NCBI RefSeq assembly: GCF_024360925.2
Contig: NZ_CP113517.1
Coordinates: 682,001 to 746,000 of the forward strand
Source of the DNA: Methylomonas rapida
GTDB taxonomy: Bacteria; Pseudomonadota; Gammaproteobacteria; Methylococcales; Methylomonadaceae
Length of the DNA stretch: 64,000 bases
Direction: 5' to 3'
The notes beneath the pieces were generated by a model that was not told where the DNA came from, did not search any database, and saw nothing but the letters and a program-made list of their open reading frames with translations. Both the position numbers and the translations under genes were made by a program. The stretch's first letter is position 1. The number at the start of each line of letters is the position of its first letter. Shown in pieces: positions 18,723 through 26,470 of the stretch.

Positions 18723-19061
18723 TTACTTCATATTGGCGCCGCAGTTGCCTTCCATCTTTTTGTCGCTGCCGGCCTTGTCGCCTGCTGGCGCGGGAGCTGG
18801 TTTGTTGCCGGCGCATTTGCCTTCTACTGCTTTAGAGTCGGTGCTTTTTTGCATCATGGCACCGCCGCATTTACCTTCGCCGCAAGCGCCATCTTTCATT
18901 TTGGAATCCGCTGGTTTTTCGGCTTCTGCTGTTTGCATATAGCCCGAATCCAGTTCCGATAGCGCAAATGGATTGGCTTGGGTTTCAACCGCATTGGCTG
19001 CAAATGGCAGTAAGGACGCGCTCATCGCGATCGCAAATGGCGTTTTTTGGATTTTTTTCAT
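18723..19061 (-). CDS. HvfA-like copper-binding RiPP precursor (bufferin type)
   Basis: A 112-aa secreted, low-complexity, Cys-containing peptide. A signal peptide covers about residues 1-24 (cleavage after AANA), then NPFALSELDSGYMQTAE. Four Cys-bearing units follow: DGACGEGKCGG, VEGKCAGN and MEGNCGAN. The EGKC motif is that of HvfA/bufferin precursors, whose cysteines are converted to copper-binding thiooxazole/thioamide-type groups by HvfB (DUF692) with HvfC. Neither enzyme gene is adjacent. AGGAGACATC precedes the ATG. Modification and metal are inferred from the family; it could also be an unmodified metal-buffer peptide. Confidence 0.75.
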   Translation of the reverse strand: MKKIQKTPFAIAMSASLLPFAANAVETQANPFALSELDSGYMQTAEAEKPADSKMKDGACGEGKCGGAMMQKSTDSKAVEGKCAGNKPAPAPAGDKAGSDKKMEGNCGANMK

Positions 19062-19241
19062 GATGTCTCCTGGTTGGTGATGTGTTTTAACACGTTGTTA
19101 AGATTTGGACGCCAGCTTCCACGCACGTCTTTACGATAACTATCACAAAAAAGTCGGGCAAAGTAAAGATGAGTCAATCCTTATAAACCACAGTATACTG
19201 ACTTTCATTCATTCGACTTTTGCCATTGATTTGACTTTGCC

Positions 19242-19769
19242 ATGTCTGAAAAAACCGAAATCAAACAATTAGGTGCCGACGTGTTGCGTCAGTGGGCGTG
19301 TGCTGTTGACGATTTTAGCTCCGTGGAGTTCCATGAATTGATCGATACTTTGCTTGATGTGATGCGGCAAAGTAACGGTGTCGGTATCGCCGCACCACAA
19401 ATTGGGGTTTCGTTACAGGTCGTGGTCATCGCGTCCAGGCCGACAGCGCGTTATCCCCTGGCCCCTGAAATGGCGCCGGTGGTAATGGTCAATCCACGCC
19501 ATGAGGTGCTGGATGCCACATTGATCAAGGATTGGGAGGGATGTTTGAGTGTACCTGGTATCCGTGCCTTGGTACCGCGGCATCGAACGGTTAAGGTGGC
19601 ATATCAGGATAAAGAAGGACAAGACTGCCAGATCGTCTTGCACGATTTTCCGGCACGGGTATTTCAGCACGAGTTTGACCATTTACAGGGGCTGATTTAT
19701 CTGGACAGAGTGCAGGATAATCGGGACATCGTCGCCGAAAGCGAATTTTTCAAACGAATTGCCGCATAA
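19242..19769 (+). CDS. def: Peptide deformylase
   Basis: Fe(II)/Zn hydrolase that removes the formyl group from nascent proteins. The 175-aa product has all three motifs: NGVGIAAPQIG (46-55), EGCLSVPG (C101) and FQHEFDHLQG (H143, E144, H147). The dilysine-type C-terminus is short. It is not beside fmt, the usual partner of the housekeeping def, so this may be a second deformylase. It is 9 bp upstream of a quinoprotein-relay metallohydrolase and shares its direction. Confidence 0.93.
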   Translation: MSEKTEIKQLGADVLRQWACAVDDFSSVEFHELIDTLLDVMRQSNGVGIAAPQIGVSLQVVVIASRPTARYPLAPEMAPVVMVNPRHEVLDATLIKDWEGCLSVPGIRALVPRHRTVKVAYQDKEGQDCQIVLHDFPARVFQHEFDHLQGLIYLDRVQDNRDIVAESEFFKRIAA

Positions 19770-19778
19770 GGAGGGAAT

Positions 19779-20696
19779 ATGCGTACTATCTTGGTCCTGC
19801 TGGGGCTCGTGCTCAGTTATTCCTGTCATGCCGTGCCTGCTTTACCGGTATCCGAGGTCGCACCAGGCATATATCTGCATTCATCCGAGCATCACTGGCC
19901 GGATCGAGACAATCATGGAGAGATCGCAAACATTGGCTTCATCATCGGGGACAGATGCGTGGCCGTGATCGACAGTGGTGGAAATCCGCGCCAAGGTATT
20001 GCATTGCGCAATGCGATCAAGCAAATCACGCCCAAACCGATCTGTTATGTGATCAATACTCACGTGCATCCCGACCATATCTACGGCAATAGCGCTTTCA
20101 AAAAAGAAACGGGGGTCCGGTTTGTCGGGCATCATAAATTGGCCCGCGCGATGGCGACGCGTTCGCCTCATTATTTGAGTAAAGCCGATGAATTGCTTGA
20201 TATTCGCGTCACGCCCGACAATATCATTCCGCCGGATTTGCAGGTGCAAGACACGATGACGCTGAACCTCGGTAATCGGGAACTGGTATTGACGGCGCAT
20301 CCCACGGCGCATACCGACAACGATTTGAGCATTTACGACAAAAATACCGATACGCTTTGGTTGGCGGATTTGTTGTTTTTGGAACATATTCCGGTCATCG
20401 ACGGCAGCATCAAGGGTTGGTTGAAAGGGCTTGAGCGATTGGAGCAAAACTCATACAAACTGGTGATTCCCGGGCATGGCCAGTTGGTGAGGGATTGGCC
20501 GGTTAGCCTGCAGCCACACAAGACTTATTTACTGCAATTGGTCAACGAAATCAGGGCCGCGATCAAGCAAGGCAAAACCCTGGAATTTGCGGTCGAGCAT
20601 GTGGGGCTTGCCGCTAGAAATCAATGGCAACTGTTTGATGAGTTTCATCGTAAAAATGTCACCATCGCGTTTGCTGAACTCGAATGGGAAGACTAA
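19779..20696 (+). CDS. Quinoprotein relay system zinc metallohydrolase (SoxH-like)
   Basis: Exported metallo-beta-lactamase-fold hydrolase, 305 aa. An N-terminal signal peptide (MRTILVLLGLVLSYSCHA) precedes the zinc motif NTHVHPDHIYGN (H95, H97, D99, H100). Further ligands are HPTAHTDNDLSIYD and the late VIPGHGQLV. Members of this subfamily occur beside PQQ-dependent alcohol dehydrogenases and the SoxYZ-like carrier, exactly the next gene here. A hydrolytic release of a substrate bound to the carrier is suggested by analogy with SoxB/SoxH. The true substrate is unknown. AAGGAGGG before the ATG is an excellent ribosome-binding site. Confidence 0.85.
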   Translation: MRTILVLLGLVLSYSCHAVPALPVSEVAPGIYLHSSEHHWPDRDNHGEIANIGFIIGDRCVAVIDSGGNPRQGIALRNAIKQITPKPICYVINTHVHPDHIYGNSAFKKETGVRFVGHHKLARAMATRSPHYLSKADELLDIRVTPDNIIPPDLQVQDTMTLNLGNRELVLTAHPTAHTDNDLSIYDKNTDTLWLADLLFLEHIPVIDGSIKGWLKGLERLEQNSYKLVIPGHGQLVRDWPVSLQPHKTYLLQLVNEIRAAIKQGKTLEFAVEHVGLAARNQWQLFDEFHRKNVTIAFAELEWED

Positions 20697-20721
20697 GCAT
20701 TTGATTTTGAGGAAATAGACT

Positions 20722-21549
20722 ATGAATGCATTACAAAAAATTGCCTGTCTGGCCTGGTTGTTGCCAACGATTGCGTTGGCCGAAGGTGACGATATTACTT
20801 GGAACAGTGCGCTAAAAAACCAGTTTTTTGCGGGTAAAACCATTGAAGAATCCGATGCCACGATCGAGCTGGAAGTGCCGGTGCGTGCCGAAGATCCTGC
20901 CATTGTGCCTGTTAGGGTCAGTGGCAAAATTACTCAGACTCCGGAAAAGTACATCAAAAAAATCTGGATGTTTGTCGATAAAAATCCTTTTCCTTTCGTA
21001 GGGGAGTTCGAGTTTTTCCCGGAAAGCGGCAAGGCTGATTTGGCGATGCGGATTCGGGTCAATACCTACAGTAATATTCGGGCCATTGCGGAAACCAATG
21101 ATGGCAAGCTGAACATGGTCAAGAAGTTCGTCAAAGCCAGCGGTGGTTGTTCTGCGCCCATCGGAGCCGATTTGGACGAGGCAATGAAGCGCTTGGGCAA
21201 GGTAAAGTTCCGTTTGGACGAGCAGATACAGACCAGTCAGCCGGCACAGGCGCAATTGATGATCAGCCATCCCAATATCACCGGCATGCAGATGGATCAG
21301 ATGACCCGGTTCGTCAGAAAGTCCCACTTCATAGACCGGTTGACGGTCAGCTTCAACGATAAACCCGTGTTAAATGCCAAGCTCGATATCGCCATTAGCG
21401 CCGATCCCAATTTTCGTTTTTATTTCGTTCCCGATAAGGCTGGTGAACTGAAGGCCGAATTCAGTGACATTTCGTGTGAATCTCCGGTTAGCCGAGATGT
21501 TTGCAAGCCAGGACAAAGTTATGTGCAGCGCTACTCTGTAACCCCATGA
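20722..21549 (+). CDS. Quinoprotein dehydrogenase-associated SoxYZ-like carrier
   Basis: A 275-aa periplasmic fusion of SoxY-like (about 30-150) and SoxZ-like (about 170-275) domains behind a signal peptide ending ALA at 20. The carrier cysteine is C143 in ASGGCSAPIG, similar to the GGCGG swinging arm that covalently holds sulfur intermediates in SoxY. The SoxZ half includes ISHPNITGMQMDQMTRF. In methanotrophs and other methylotrophs it accompanies PQQ dehydrogenase genes. No dehydrogenase gene lies in this window, so its partner is elsewhere. It follows the metallohydrolase by 25 bp. Confidence 0.87.
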   Translation: MNALQKIACLAWLLPTIALAEGDDITWNSALKNQFFAGKTIEESDATIELEVPVRAEDPAIVPVRVSGKITQTPEKYIKKIWMFVDKNPFPFVGEFEFFPESGKADLAMRIRVNTYSNIRAIAETNDGKLNMVKKFVKASGGCSAPIGADLDEAMKRLGKVKFRLDEQIQTSQPAQAQLMISHPNITGMQMDQMTRFVRKSHFIDRLTVSFNDKPVLNAKLDIAISADPNFRFYFVPDKAGELKAEFSDISCESPVSRDVCKPGQSYVQRYSVTP

Positions 21550-21558
21550 GTGTCCGAC

Positions 21559-21882
21559 ATGAAAAAGCCGGCGTTATTGTTGTGCCTGTTGTTGGCCGCG
21601 ACCGATGTGATGGCTTTTCGCTGTGGCCGGCAATTGGTTCACGTGGGGGATCATAAGCTGGATGTGCTCGATAAATGCGGCGATCCAGAGCTAACACAGG
21701 AACGCACGGCTGTACGTGGCATGCGCTTGCGTCATCCATTTGGCGCGTTGGAAGAAAGTCTGTACGAAGAGGTGCTGATTGAAGAATGGGTCTATAACTT
21801 CGGGCCGCGCAAATTCAAGCAATGGCTGCTATTTGAGAATGGCGTCCTGAAGAAAATCGACAATTTGGACTATGGGCATTGA
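21559..21882 (+). CDS. DUF2845 exported protein
   Basis: A 107-aa secreted protein. Its signal peptide MKKPALLLCLLLAATDVMA is followed by FRCGRQLVHVGDHKLDVLDKCGDPE, the DUF2845 signature with two cysteines. EEWVYNFGPRKFKQWLLFENG closes the domain. Function is unknown; the fold resembles small periplasmic SmpA/BamE-like domains. I use the ATG at 21559 because the signal peptide starts there; a GTG three codons earlier is also in frame. It follows the SoxYZ-like gene by 9 bp and may be co-transcribed. Confidence 0.8.
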   Translation: MKKPALLLCLLLAATDVMAFRCGRQLVHVGDHKLDVLDKCGDPELTQERTAVRGMRLRHPFGALEESLYEEVLIEEWVYNFGPRKFKQWLLFENGVLKKIDNLDYGH

Positions 21883-21942
21883 TAAAATTGGAGCGATCCG
21901 GCTTTTGCATGTTTTCGGACATTTATTATAAATCGAACTTTT

Positions 21943-22554
21943 ATGATCAAACAAAGCAGCAATACTGTGTGGCATCACGCGACAGTGACACGGGCCAGGC
22001 GTGAAAAACAAAATGATCACAAGGCTGCCATTTTATGGTTTACCGGTCTATCGGGAGCGGGAAAATCAACGTTGGCGCATGCCGTCGAGGAACGTTTACA
22101 CCAAATGGGGTGTCGGACGTTTGTATTGGATGGCGACAATGTCCGGCATGGCTTATGTGGCGATTTAGGCTTTAGCGATCAAGACAGGCAGGAAAACATC
22201 CGCCGTATTGCCGAAATGGCTAAGCTGATGTTGGAATCGGGCACGATTACCTTGACGGCCTTCATATCCCCTTTTAGAGCGGAAAGAAATCTGGCAAGAA
22301 AGCTTGTGCCGCACGGTGACTTCATCGAAATTTACTGCAGTTGCGATCTTGCGGTTTGCGAACAGCGCGATGTCAAAGGGTTATACAAGAAGGCCAGGCA
22401 AGGGGAAATCCAATACTTTACCGGTATCTCGTCGCCCTATGAAGTGCCCGAAAAGCCCGAGTTGAGCATCGATACCGGTAAACACGCTTTGGAAGAATGC
22501 GTAGATCAGGTATTGGCATTATTAAAAGAACGCGGTATCGCCAAAAACGCTTAA
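21943..22554 (+). CDS. cysC: Adenylylsulfate kinase CysC
   Basis: Phosphorylates APS to PAPS. The 203-aa protein has Walker [10 protein letters not shown] (35-43) and the APS-kinase motifs [31 protein letters not shown] and [37 protein letters not shown] is the lid region. It is not fused or adjacent to cysD/cysN, unlike assimilatory clusters. The gene 13 bp downstream encodes a DHH phosphoesterase, a family that includes pAp phosphatases. Together they could supply PAPS for a sulfotransferase and recycle the pAp by-product; that role is inference. Confidence 0.94.
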   Translation: MIKQSSNTVWHHATVTRARREKQNDHKAAILWFTGLSGAGKSTLAHAVEERLHQMGCRTFVLDGDNVRHGLCGDLGFSDQDRQENIRRIAEMAKLMLESGTITLTAFISPFRAERNLARKLVPHGDFIEIYCSCDLAVCEQRDVKGLYKKARQGEIQYFTGISSPYEVPEKPELSIDTGKHALEECVDQVLALLKERGIAKNA

Positions 22555-22567
22555 TCAAGGTGGTGTT

Positions 22568-23530
22568 ATGAACTACGATGTGTTCAATGGTGACGCCGAT
22601 GGTATCTGTGCATTGCTGCAATTGCGATTGGCCGAACCGCGGGAATCGACGTTGATTACCGGTGTAAAGCGAGACATTAGCCTGTTAAAAAGGGTTGATG
22701 CCGTTGCTGGTGATAAAGTAACGGTGCTGGATGTTTCTCTGGAAAAAAACCGCCAGCCTTTGATCGACTTATTGGGCAAAGATGTCGATGTTTTTTATGT
22801 CGATCACCACCAGGCGGGTGAAATTCCTCCGCACCCTAATCTTAAAGCGCTGATTGATACCGATGCCAATGTCTGTACCAGTCTGTTGGTCGATCAATAT
22901 TTGAATCACCGATTTAGCCAGTGGGCGGTAACGGCCGCGTTTGGCGATAACCTTGAAGAAACAGCCCTTCGGGCTGCACAACACTTGAAATTGTCGTCAG
23001 TGCGGTTGTCTCAATTACGTCAGTTGGGTGTGTGTATCAATTACAATGGTTATGGAGCAAGCGTCGAAGACCTACATTTCGCACCGGATGATTTGTATCG
23101 ATTGCTATCAGGTTATGAATCTCCATTTGAGTTTATTGCTGACAAAGCAGATGCCTATCGACAGTTGATCGACGGTTATGCGTCTGATATGGAATGGGCT
23201 TGGCAAGTTCCCGCAGAGTATCAAACCGATAAAGTTGCTGTTTTCATTCTGCCGGATGAAAAATGGGCGAGGCGGGTGAGTGGTGTCTGGAGTAATGAAC
23301 TGGCAAATCAACATCCCGACAGGGTTCATGCTGTGTTGACGCATAATCGGCAGGGAGGGTACCTTGTTAGCGTCAGGGCGCCTTTGAATAACAAGGCCGG
23401 CGCTGATGAGTTATGTGCTCGTTTTCTAACAGGTGGTGGGAGAAAAGCAGCTGCGGGAATTAATCATTTGCCTTTGGAAGAGTTGACTCATTTTGTCGCG
23501 GCGATCGAAAAGCAGTTTTCCGGTTCATGA
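22568..23530 (+). CDS. DHH-family phosphoesterase
   Basis: A 320-aa DHH/DHHA1 protein. Motif I is FNGDADGICALLQL, where NGDADG replaces the usual HxxPDGDA. Motif II is VLDVSLEKN, motif III is the eponymous DHH in YVDHHQAG (79-81), and the DHHA1 substrate motif is GGGRKAAAGI near the end. Relatives cleave nanoRNA, c-di-AMP-derived dinucleotides or pAp. The neighbouring cysC makes pAp hydrolysis attractive, but nothing in the sequence proves it. The ribosome-binding site is AAGGTGG. Confidence 0.8.
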   Translation: MNYDVFNGDADGICALLQLRLAEPRESTLITGVKRDISLLKRVDAVAGDKVTVLDVSLEKNRQPLIDLLGKDVDVFYVDHHQAGEIPPHPNLKALIDTDANVCTSLLVDQYLNHRFSQWAVTAAFGDNLEETALRAAQHLKLSSVRLSQLRQLGVCINYNGYGASVEDLHFAPDDLYRLLSGYESPFEFIADKADAYRQLIDGYASDMEWAWQVPAEYQTDKVAVFILPDEKWARRVSGVWSNELANQHPDRVHAVLTHNRQGGYLVSVRAPLNNKAGADELCARFLTGGGRKAAAGINHLPLEELTHFVAAIEKQFSGS

Positions 23531-23561
23531 GAGTGTTGCTCTACATGTTGGTTTGAGTTTG

Positions 23562-26228
23562 ATGCAAAAACTTTTGTTTTATTGGGTCGTTTTTTTTATC
23601 ACTTATGGATCTTTATATCCGTTCGAATTTTCTTTGCTGATCAGCAGCCAGTCTCGACAGGCGTTTCTGGATTCAATGTGGACATCATCCAGTATCGGCG
23701 ATGTCATAGGCAATATTGTTTTGTTTATGCCTTTTGGTTTTTTGGGGTATCGCATATTCCCTTTCTGGGGGGTGGCCATAATTGGCTTGCTATTGGCGTT
23801 TGTTTTGCAACTTGCTCAGTTATTTCTGCCTAGTCGTGAACCTGCTTTATATGATGTGTATTGGAATTTCCTAGGCATTGGTATCGGTTTGCTATGTGCT
23901 TATTTATTGAAGGCGCACGAATTATTCCATAGGCATTTTGGGCTTGCCGACAAACAAGCTGCAATAGGCATAATCATGCTGTGGGGAGCCTCTCAGCTAT
24001 TACCCTTTGTACCTACCCTGGATTGGCAAGCCTATAAAAATGCCCTTAAGCCGTTGCTGATGCAGCCCAGTTTCGCATGGGAGCATTTATCATTTTTAAT
24101 GATTGCTTGGTTGTCGGCTGGATACTTTGCTGAAAAAATTCTGGATAAAAATTGGCGTACCGGTTATTTCACCTTAGGTATTCTATCAATACTGGTCTTG
24201 AAAATTGTGGTTGTCACCAGTGAACTTACACTGAACGATGTGATTGCCAGTTTTTTTGCAATTTTGTTGTATCCGCTGTTAAGCAGAATGGGGTCTCGCA
24301 GAGCCGCTTATCTTGCTTGGATGATGCTATTTACCTACGCTATTACTAGACTGTCGCCCTTGCAATGGCAAAGCGAAAGCAAGTCGTTCAATTGGCTGCC
24401 ATTCTCAGGATTTCTGGATGGCTCGATGATTGTCAACAGCAGGGTGTTGGCAGAGAAACTGTTTGTGTTTTCTGGTATTTTTACTTTATTTAAAGATATT
24501 AAAACTCTCAGTATAAAAACTATTTCGGCAGTGGCCATAGTCGTGACATTGATCGAAATTTGTCAGTTGTGGCTTGTTGGACGAACTGCGGAAATCACCG
24601 ATCCGTTGCTTGTAGTAATAATTGCTTGGTTGATTGTCAAGTTGAGTAACTCGACGCGGGGCGAGCCTATGTGGCAACCGTCTCCTATGGTGCGTGCCGC
24701 CGCGCATATCTTAGGAACCAATTTCGATGCGGCAAATGTGGTGTCAGGTCGAATTGTATATGACAAAAAAATCTCGTTAGGGGGGGGGCATTTCCAAGTC
24801 ATTGTTTCGGGATTGATGATGAGCATGGGAATCGCTTTCTGTTTTTACGTATTACTCAGAATGCCGAATGTTCCTTACAACATAAAGGAGCTTTTCAAAT
24901 ACCATGGTAATGGTATCGATTTATTTATATTTGCGCTGGCTTTATTGTCGGTAGGGGCTGGTCCCGCCTGGGTGGGCCGAAATATGGCCAATGCCAAAAG
25001 TTTTATATTTAGTGGTCCAATCACGGCTATTAAAGTTACCGTCATGATTTATTGTCTGTTTTTTTTCAGTGTTACTGAAGAAAGTATAATGGATATCGCT
25101 GGTAGTTCCGTGCTAGTGCATCGTGTGGGCGAAAAAGGTGTATTGGGCGAGTTGGGAAAGCAGTTTGTCGCTACAGTGGGGGCTGATAATCTTCGTAATG
25201 TGACCGATATTTTTGAGCCAATAGTAAGATTTGGCGCTCTTTTGGGGCCATTGATTATTTTTCTGGGTATATTGTTTGCCGCAATATTCAAGAGTCTTCG
25301 TGTGTCTGAAGCAAGCTATAATTTACATTTTTTTTTACTGGGTAAATTCTTTATTATCTATTTCCTTTACATGTTGCCTTGGTTTTACTTTTGTAAAGTC
25401 ATCGCATTCGACTGGTCATCCACGGATAATCTGAATGAGCTTATCGCTCCGGATGGATACTATGGCTTGGGAGGGGGTGGATATCTTTATATGCTGTTTG
25501 GGTTGATTGCAACTTGCGTGGCTTGGTTTTCCTGGATGCTGGTAAATCCTAATGCCATAAAAATATTGGCAGTTATGGGGGGGGGGGCGCTATCAATTTT
25601 GCCAGGATGGCTGTTGATTAATGCCGGATTAACCGATAATGTCGCTAAGTATGGTTTAACCTTTTCGGGTGTCGACTTTCTTTTAGGGCCCGATCGCACT
25701 CATCTGCTTTCTCGTGCTGAATTGTTTTTACGCTGGTCGCTACTCCAATATAGTGCAATATTGGGTTTGGCCGCAGGTGCAACGCTTTTTTTGAGGTGGC
25801 AGATGGGATTGCTTGCGGATAAGAATCGATTTTTGATAAAAAGCACTCGCTTAAATAATTCTATTATGACCGAGTTATGTGGAGAGCTTGAATTTAATCA
25901 GGTTGAGTTTGTCAACGATTTGGCGCGACAAATGGGCAAAAGTTTTTCTGCTACTGTAGAGCTGATTATTTCTTTTGTTAAAAAAGAGATGCTTGGCTTT
26001 CAAAGTGTGTTAAATATTGATGCTAAAAATATTAAATATCAGTATCCAATTCAAAAAGAAAAGCTATTGCCCGTCGTTTTAGAGTTGTCACCAAGACAGA
26101 TGAAGGTTATAACCGAGATCAAGGTGGATTATGGAATTGGTTGTTTTGATGTTATTGGTTGGATGATCAATGTTTTTATGTTTGCTTCTAAGGTAGAAGC
26201 GAATAATAAAAGTGATATTGTGGCATGA
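23562..26228 (+). CDS. Large VanZ-type polytopic membrane protein with two poly-G tracts
   Basis: About 888 aa with many hydrophobic segments. Residues 1-125 form a VanZ-like domain (YGSLYPFEFS, GDVIGNIVLFMPFGFLGYR, LQLAQLFLPSREPALYDVYWNFLGIGIG). A second VanZ-like unit is at about 240-370 (GSRRAAYLAWMM, LVEICQLWLVGRTAEITDPL). The next 400 residues hold further membrane segments and the last 140 are cytoplasmic-looking. I use the ATG at 23562 because the hydrophobic start lies there. Codon use is visibly more AT-rich than in neighbours. VanZ itself is linked to teicoplanin resistance, but these long forms occur near surface-polysaccharide genes and have no known role. Confidence 0.7.
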   Translation: MQKLLFYWVVFFITYGSLYPFEFSLLISSQSRQAFLDSMWTSSSIGDVIGNIVLFMPFGFLGYRIFPFWGVAIIGLLLAFVLQLAQLFLPSREPALYDVYWNFLGIGIGLLCAYLLKAHELFHRHFGLADKQAAIGIIMLWGASQLLPFVPTLDWQAYKNALKPLLMQPSFAWEHLSFLMIAWLSAGYFAEKILDKNWRTGYFTLGILSILVLKIVVVTSELTLNDVIASFFAILLYPLLSRMGSRRAAYLAWMMLFTYAITRLSPLQWQSESKSFNWLPFSGFLDGSMIVNSRVLAEKLFVFSGIFTLFKDIKTLSIKTISAVAIVVTLIEICQLWLVGRTAEITDPLLVVIIAWLIVKLSNSTRGEPMWQPSPMVRAAAHILGTNFDAANVVSGRIVYDKKISLGGGHFQVIVSGLMMSMGIAFCFYVLLRMPNVPYNIKELFKYHGNGIDLFIFALALLSVGAGPAWVGRNMANAKSFIFSGPITAIKVTVMIYCLFFFSVTEESIMDIAGSSVLVHRVGEKGVLGELGKQFVATVGADNLRNVTDIFEPIVRFGALLGPLIIFLGILFAAIFKSLRVSEASYNLHFFLLGKFFIIYFLYMLPWFYFCKVIAFDWSSTDNLNELIAPDGYYGLGGGGYLYMLFGLIATCVAWFSWMLVNPNAIKILAVMGGGALSILPGWLLINAGLTDNVAKYGLTFSGVDFLLGPDRTHLLSRAELFLRWSLLQYSAILGLAAGATLFLRWQMGLLADKNRFLIKSTRLNNSIMTELCGELEFNQVEFVNDLARQMGKSFSATVELIISFVKKEMLGFQSVLNIDAKNIKYQYPIQKEKLLPVVLELSPRQMKVITEIKVDYGIGCFDVIGWMINVFMFASKVEANNKSDIVA
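24780..24788. repeat. Nine-G homopolymer inside the VanZ-type gene
   Basis: Nine consecutive G on the plus strand encode the GGG of SLGGGHFQ. A slip of one or two bases would shift the reading frame about 406 codons into an 888-codon gene. Confidence 0.85.
25577..25587. repeat. Eleven-G homopolymer inside the VanZ-type gene
   Basis: Eleven consecutive G encode MGGGA in the middle of a membrane stretch. It is the longest homopolymer I noticed in the window and lies 0.8 kb downstream of the nine-G tract in the same gene. Confidence 0.85.
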
Positions 26229-26470
26229 TTTTTGTACAAGGTATTTGTGTCAATCAGTTAGTGCTTTGTAAAAAATTGTTATAAATTTAGTTTATTTGTA
26301 TCGGGTTTTTATGATGTGTTTTGCTGAGTTTTTGCCATATTTTGTTGGGTATTGTATTAATTTAAATAAATACAATTGATAAATGATCAGTTGCATGGTT
26401 GTTGTAATTTTATTTGTATTTAATTAACTTATTGATTTTCATGGTTTTAAAATTTAACAACGTATAATTA
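26229..26470. other. AT-rich intergenic region before rapA
   Basis: No open frame of note is visible. The 242 bp are strongly AT-rich compared with the roughly balanced rest of the window, with runs such as TTTAAATAAATACAATTGATAAATGATCAG. It must contain the rapA promoter, but several TATAAT-like hexamers compete and the one at 26463-26468 is too close to the ATG at 26471 to serve it. The composition continues that of the end of the VanZ-type gene. Confidence 0.6.

Noticed and set aside
26463..26468. TATAAT directly before rapA
   Set aside because: Only 2 bp before the ATG, so it would start transcription inside the gene; RapA N-terminal match supports the ATG.
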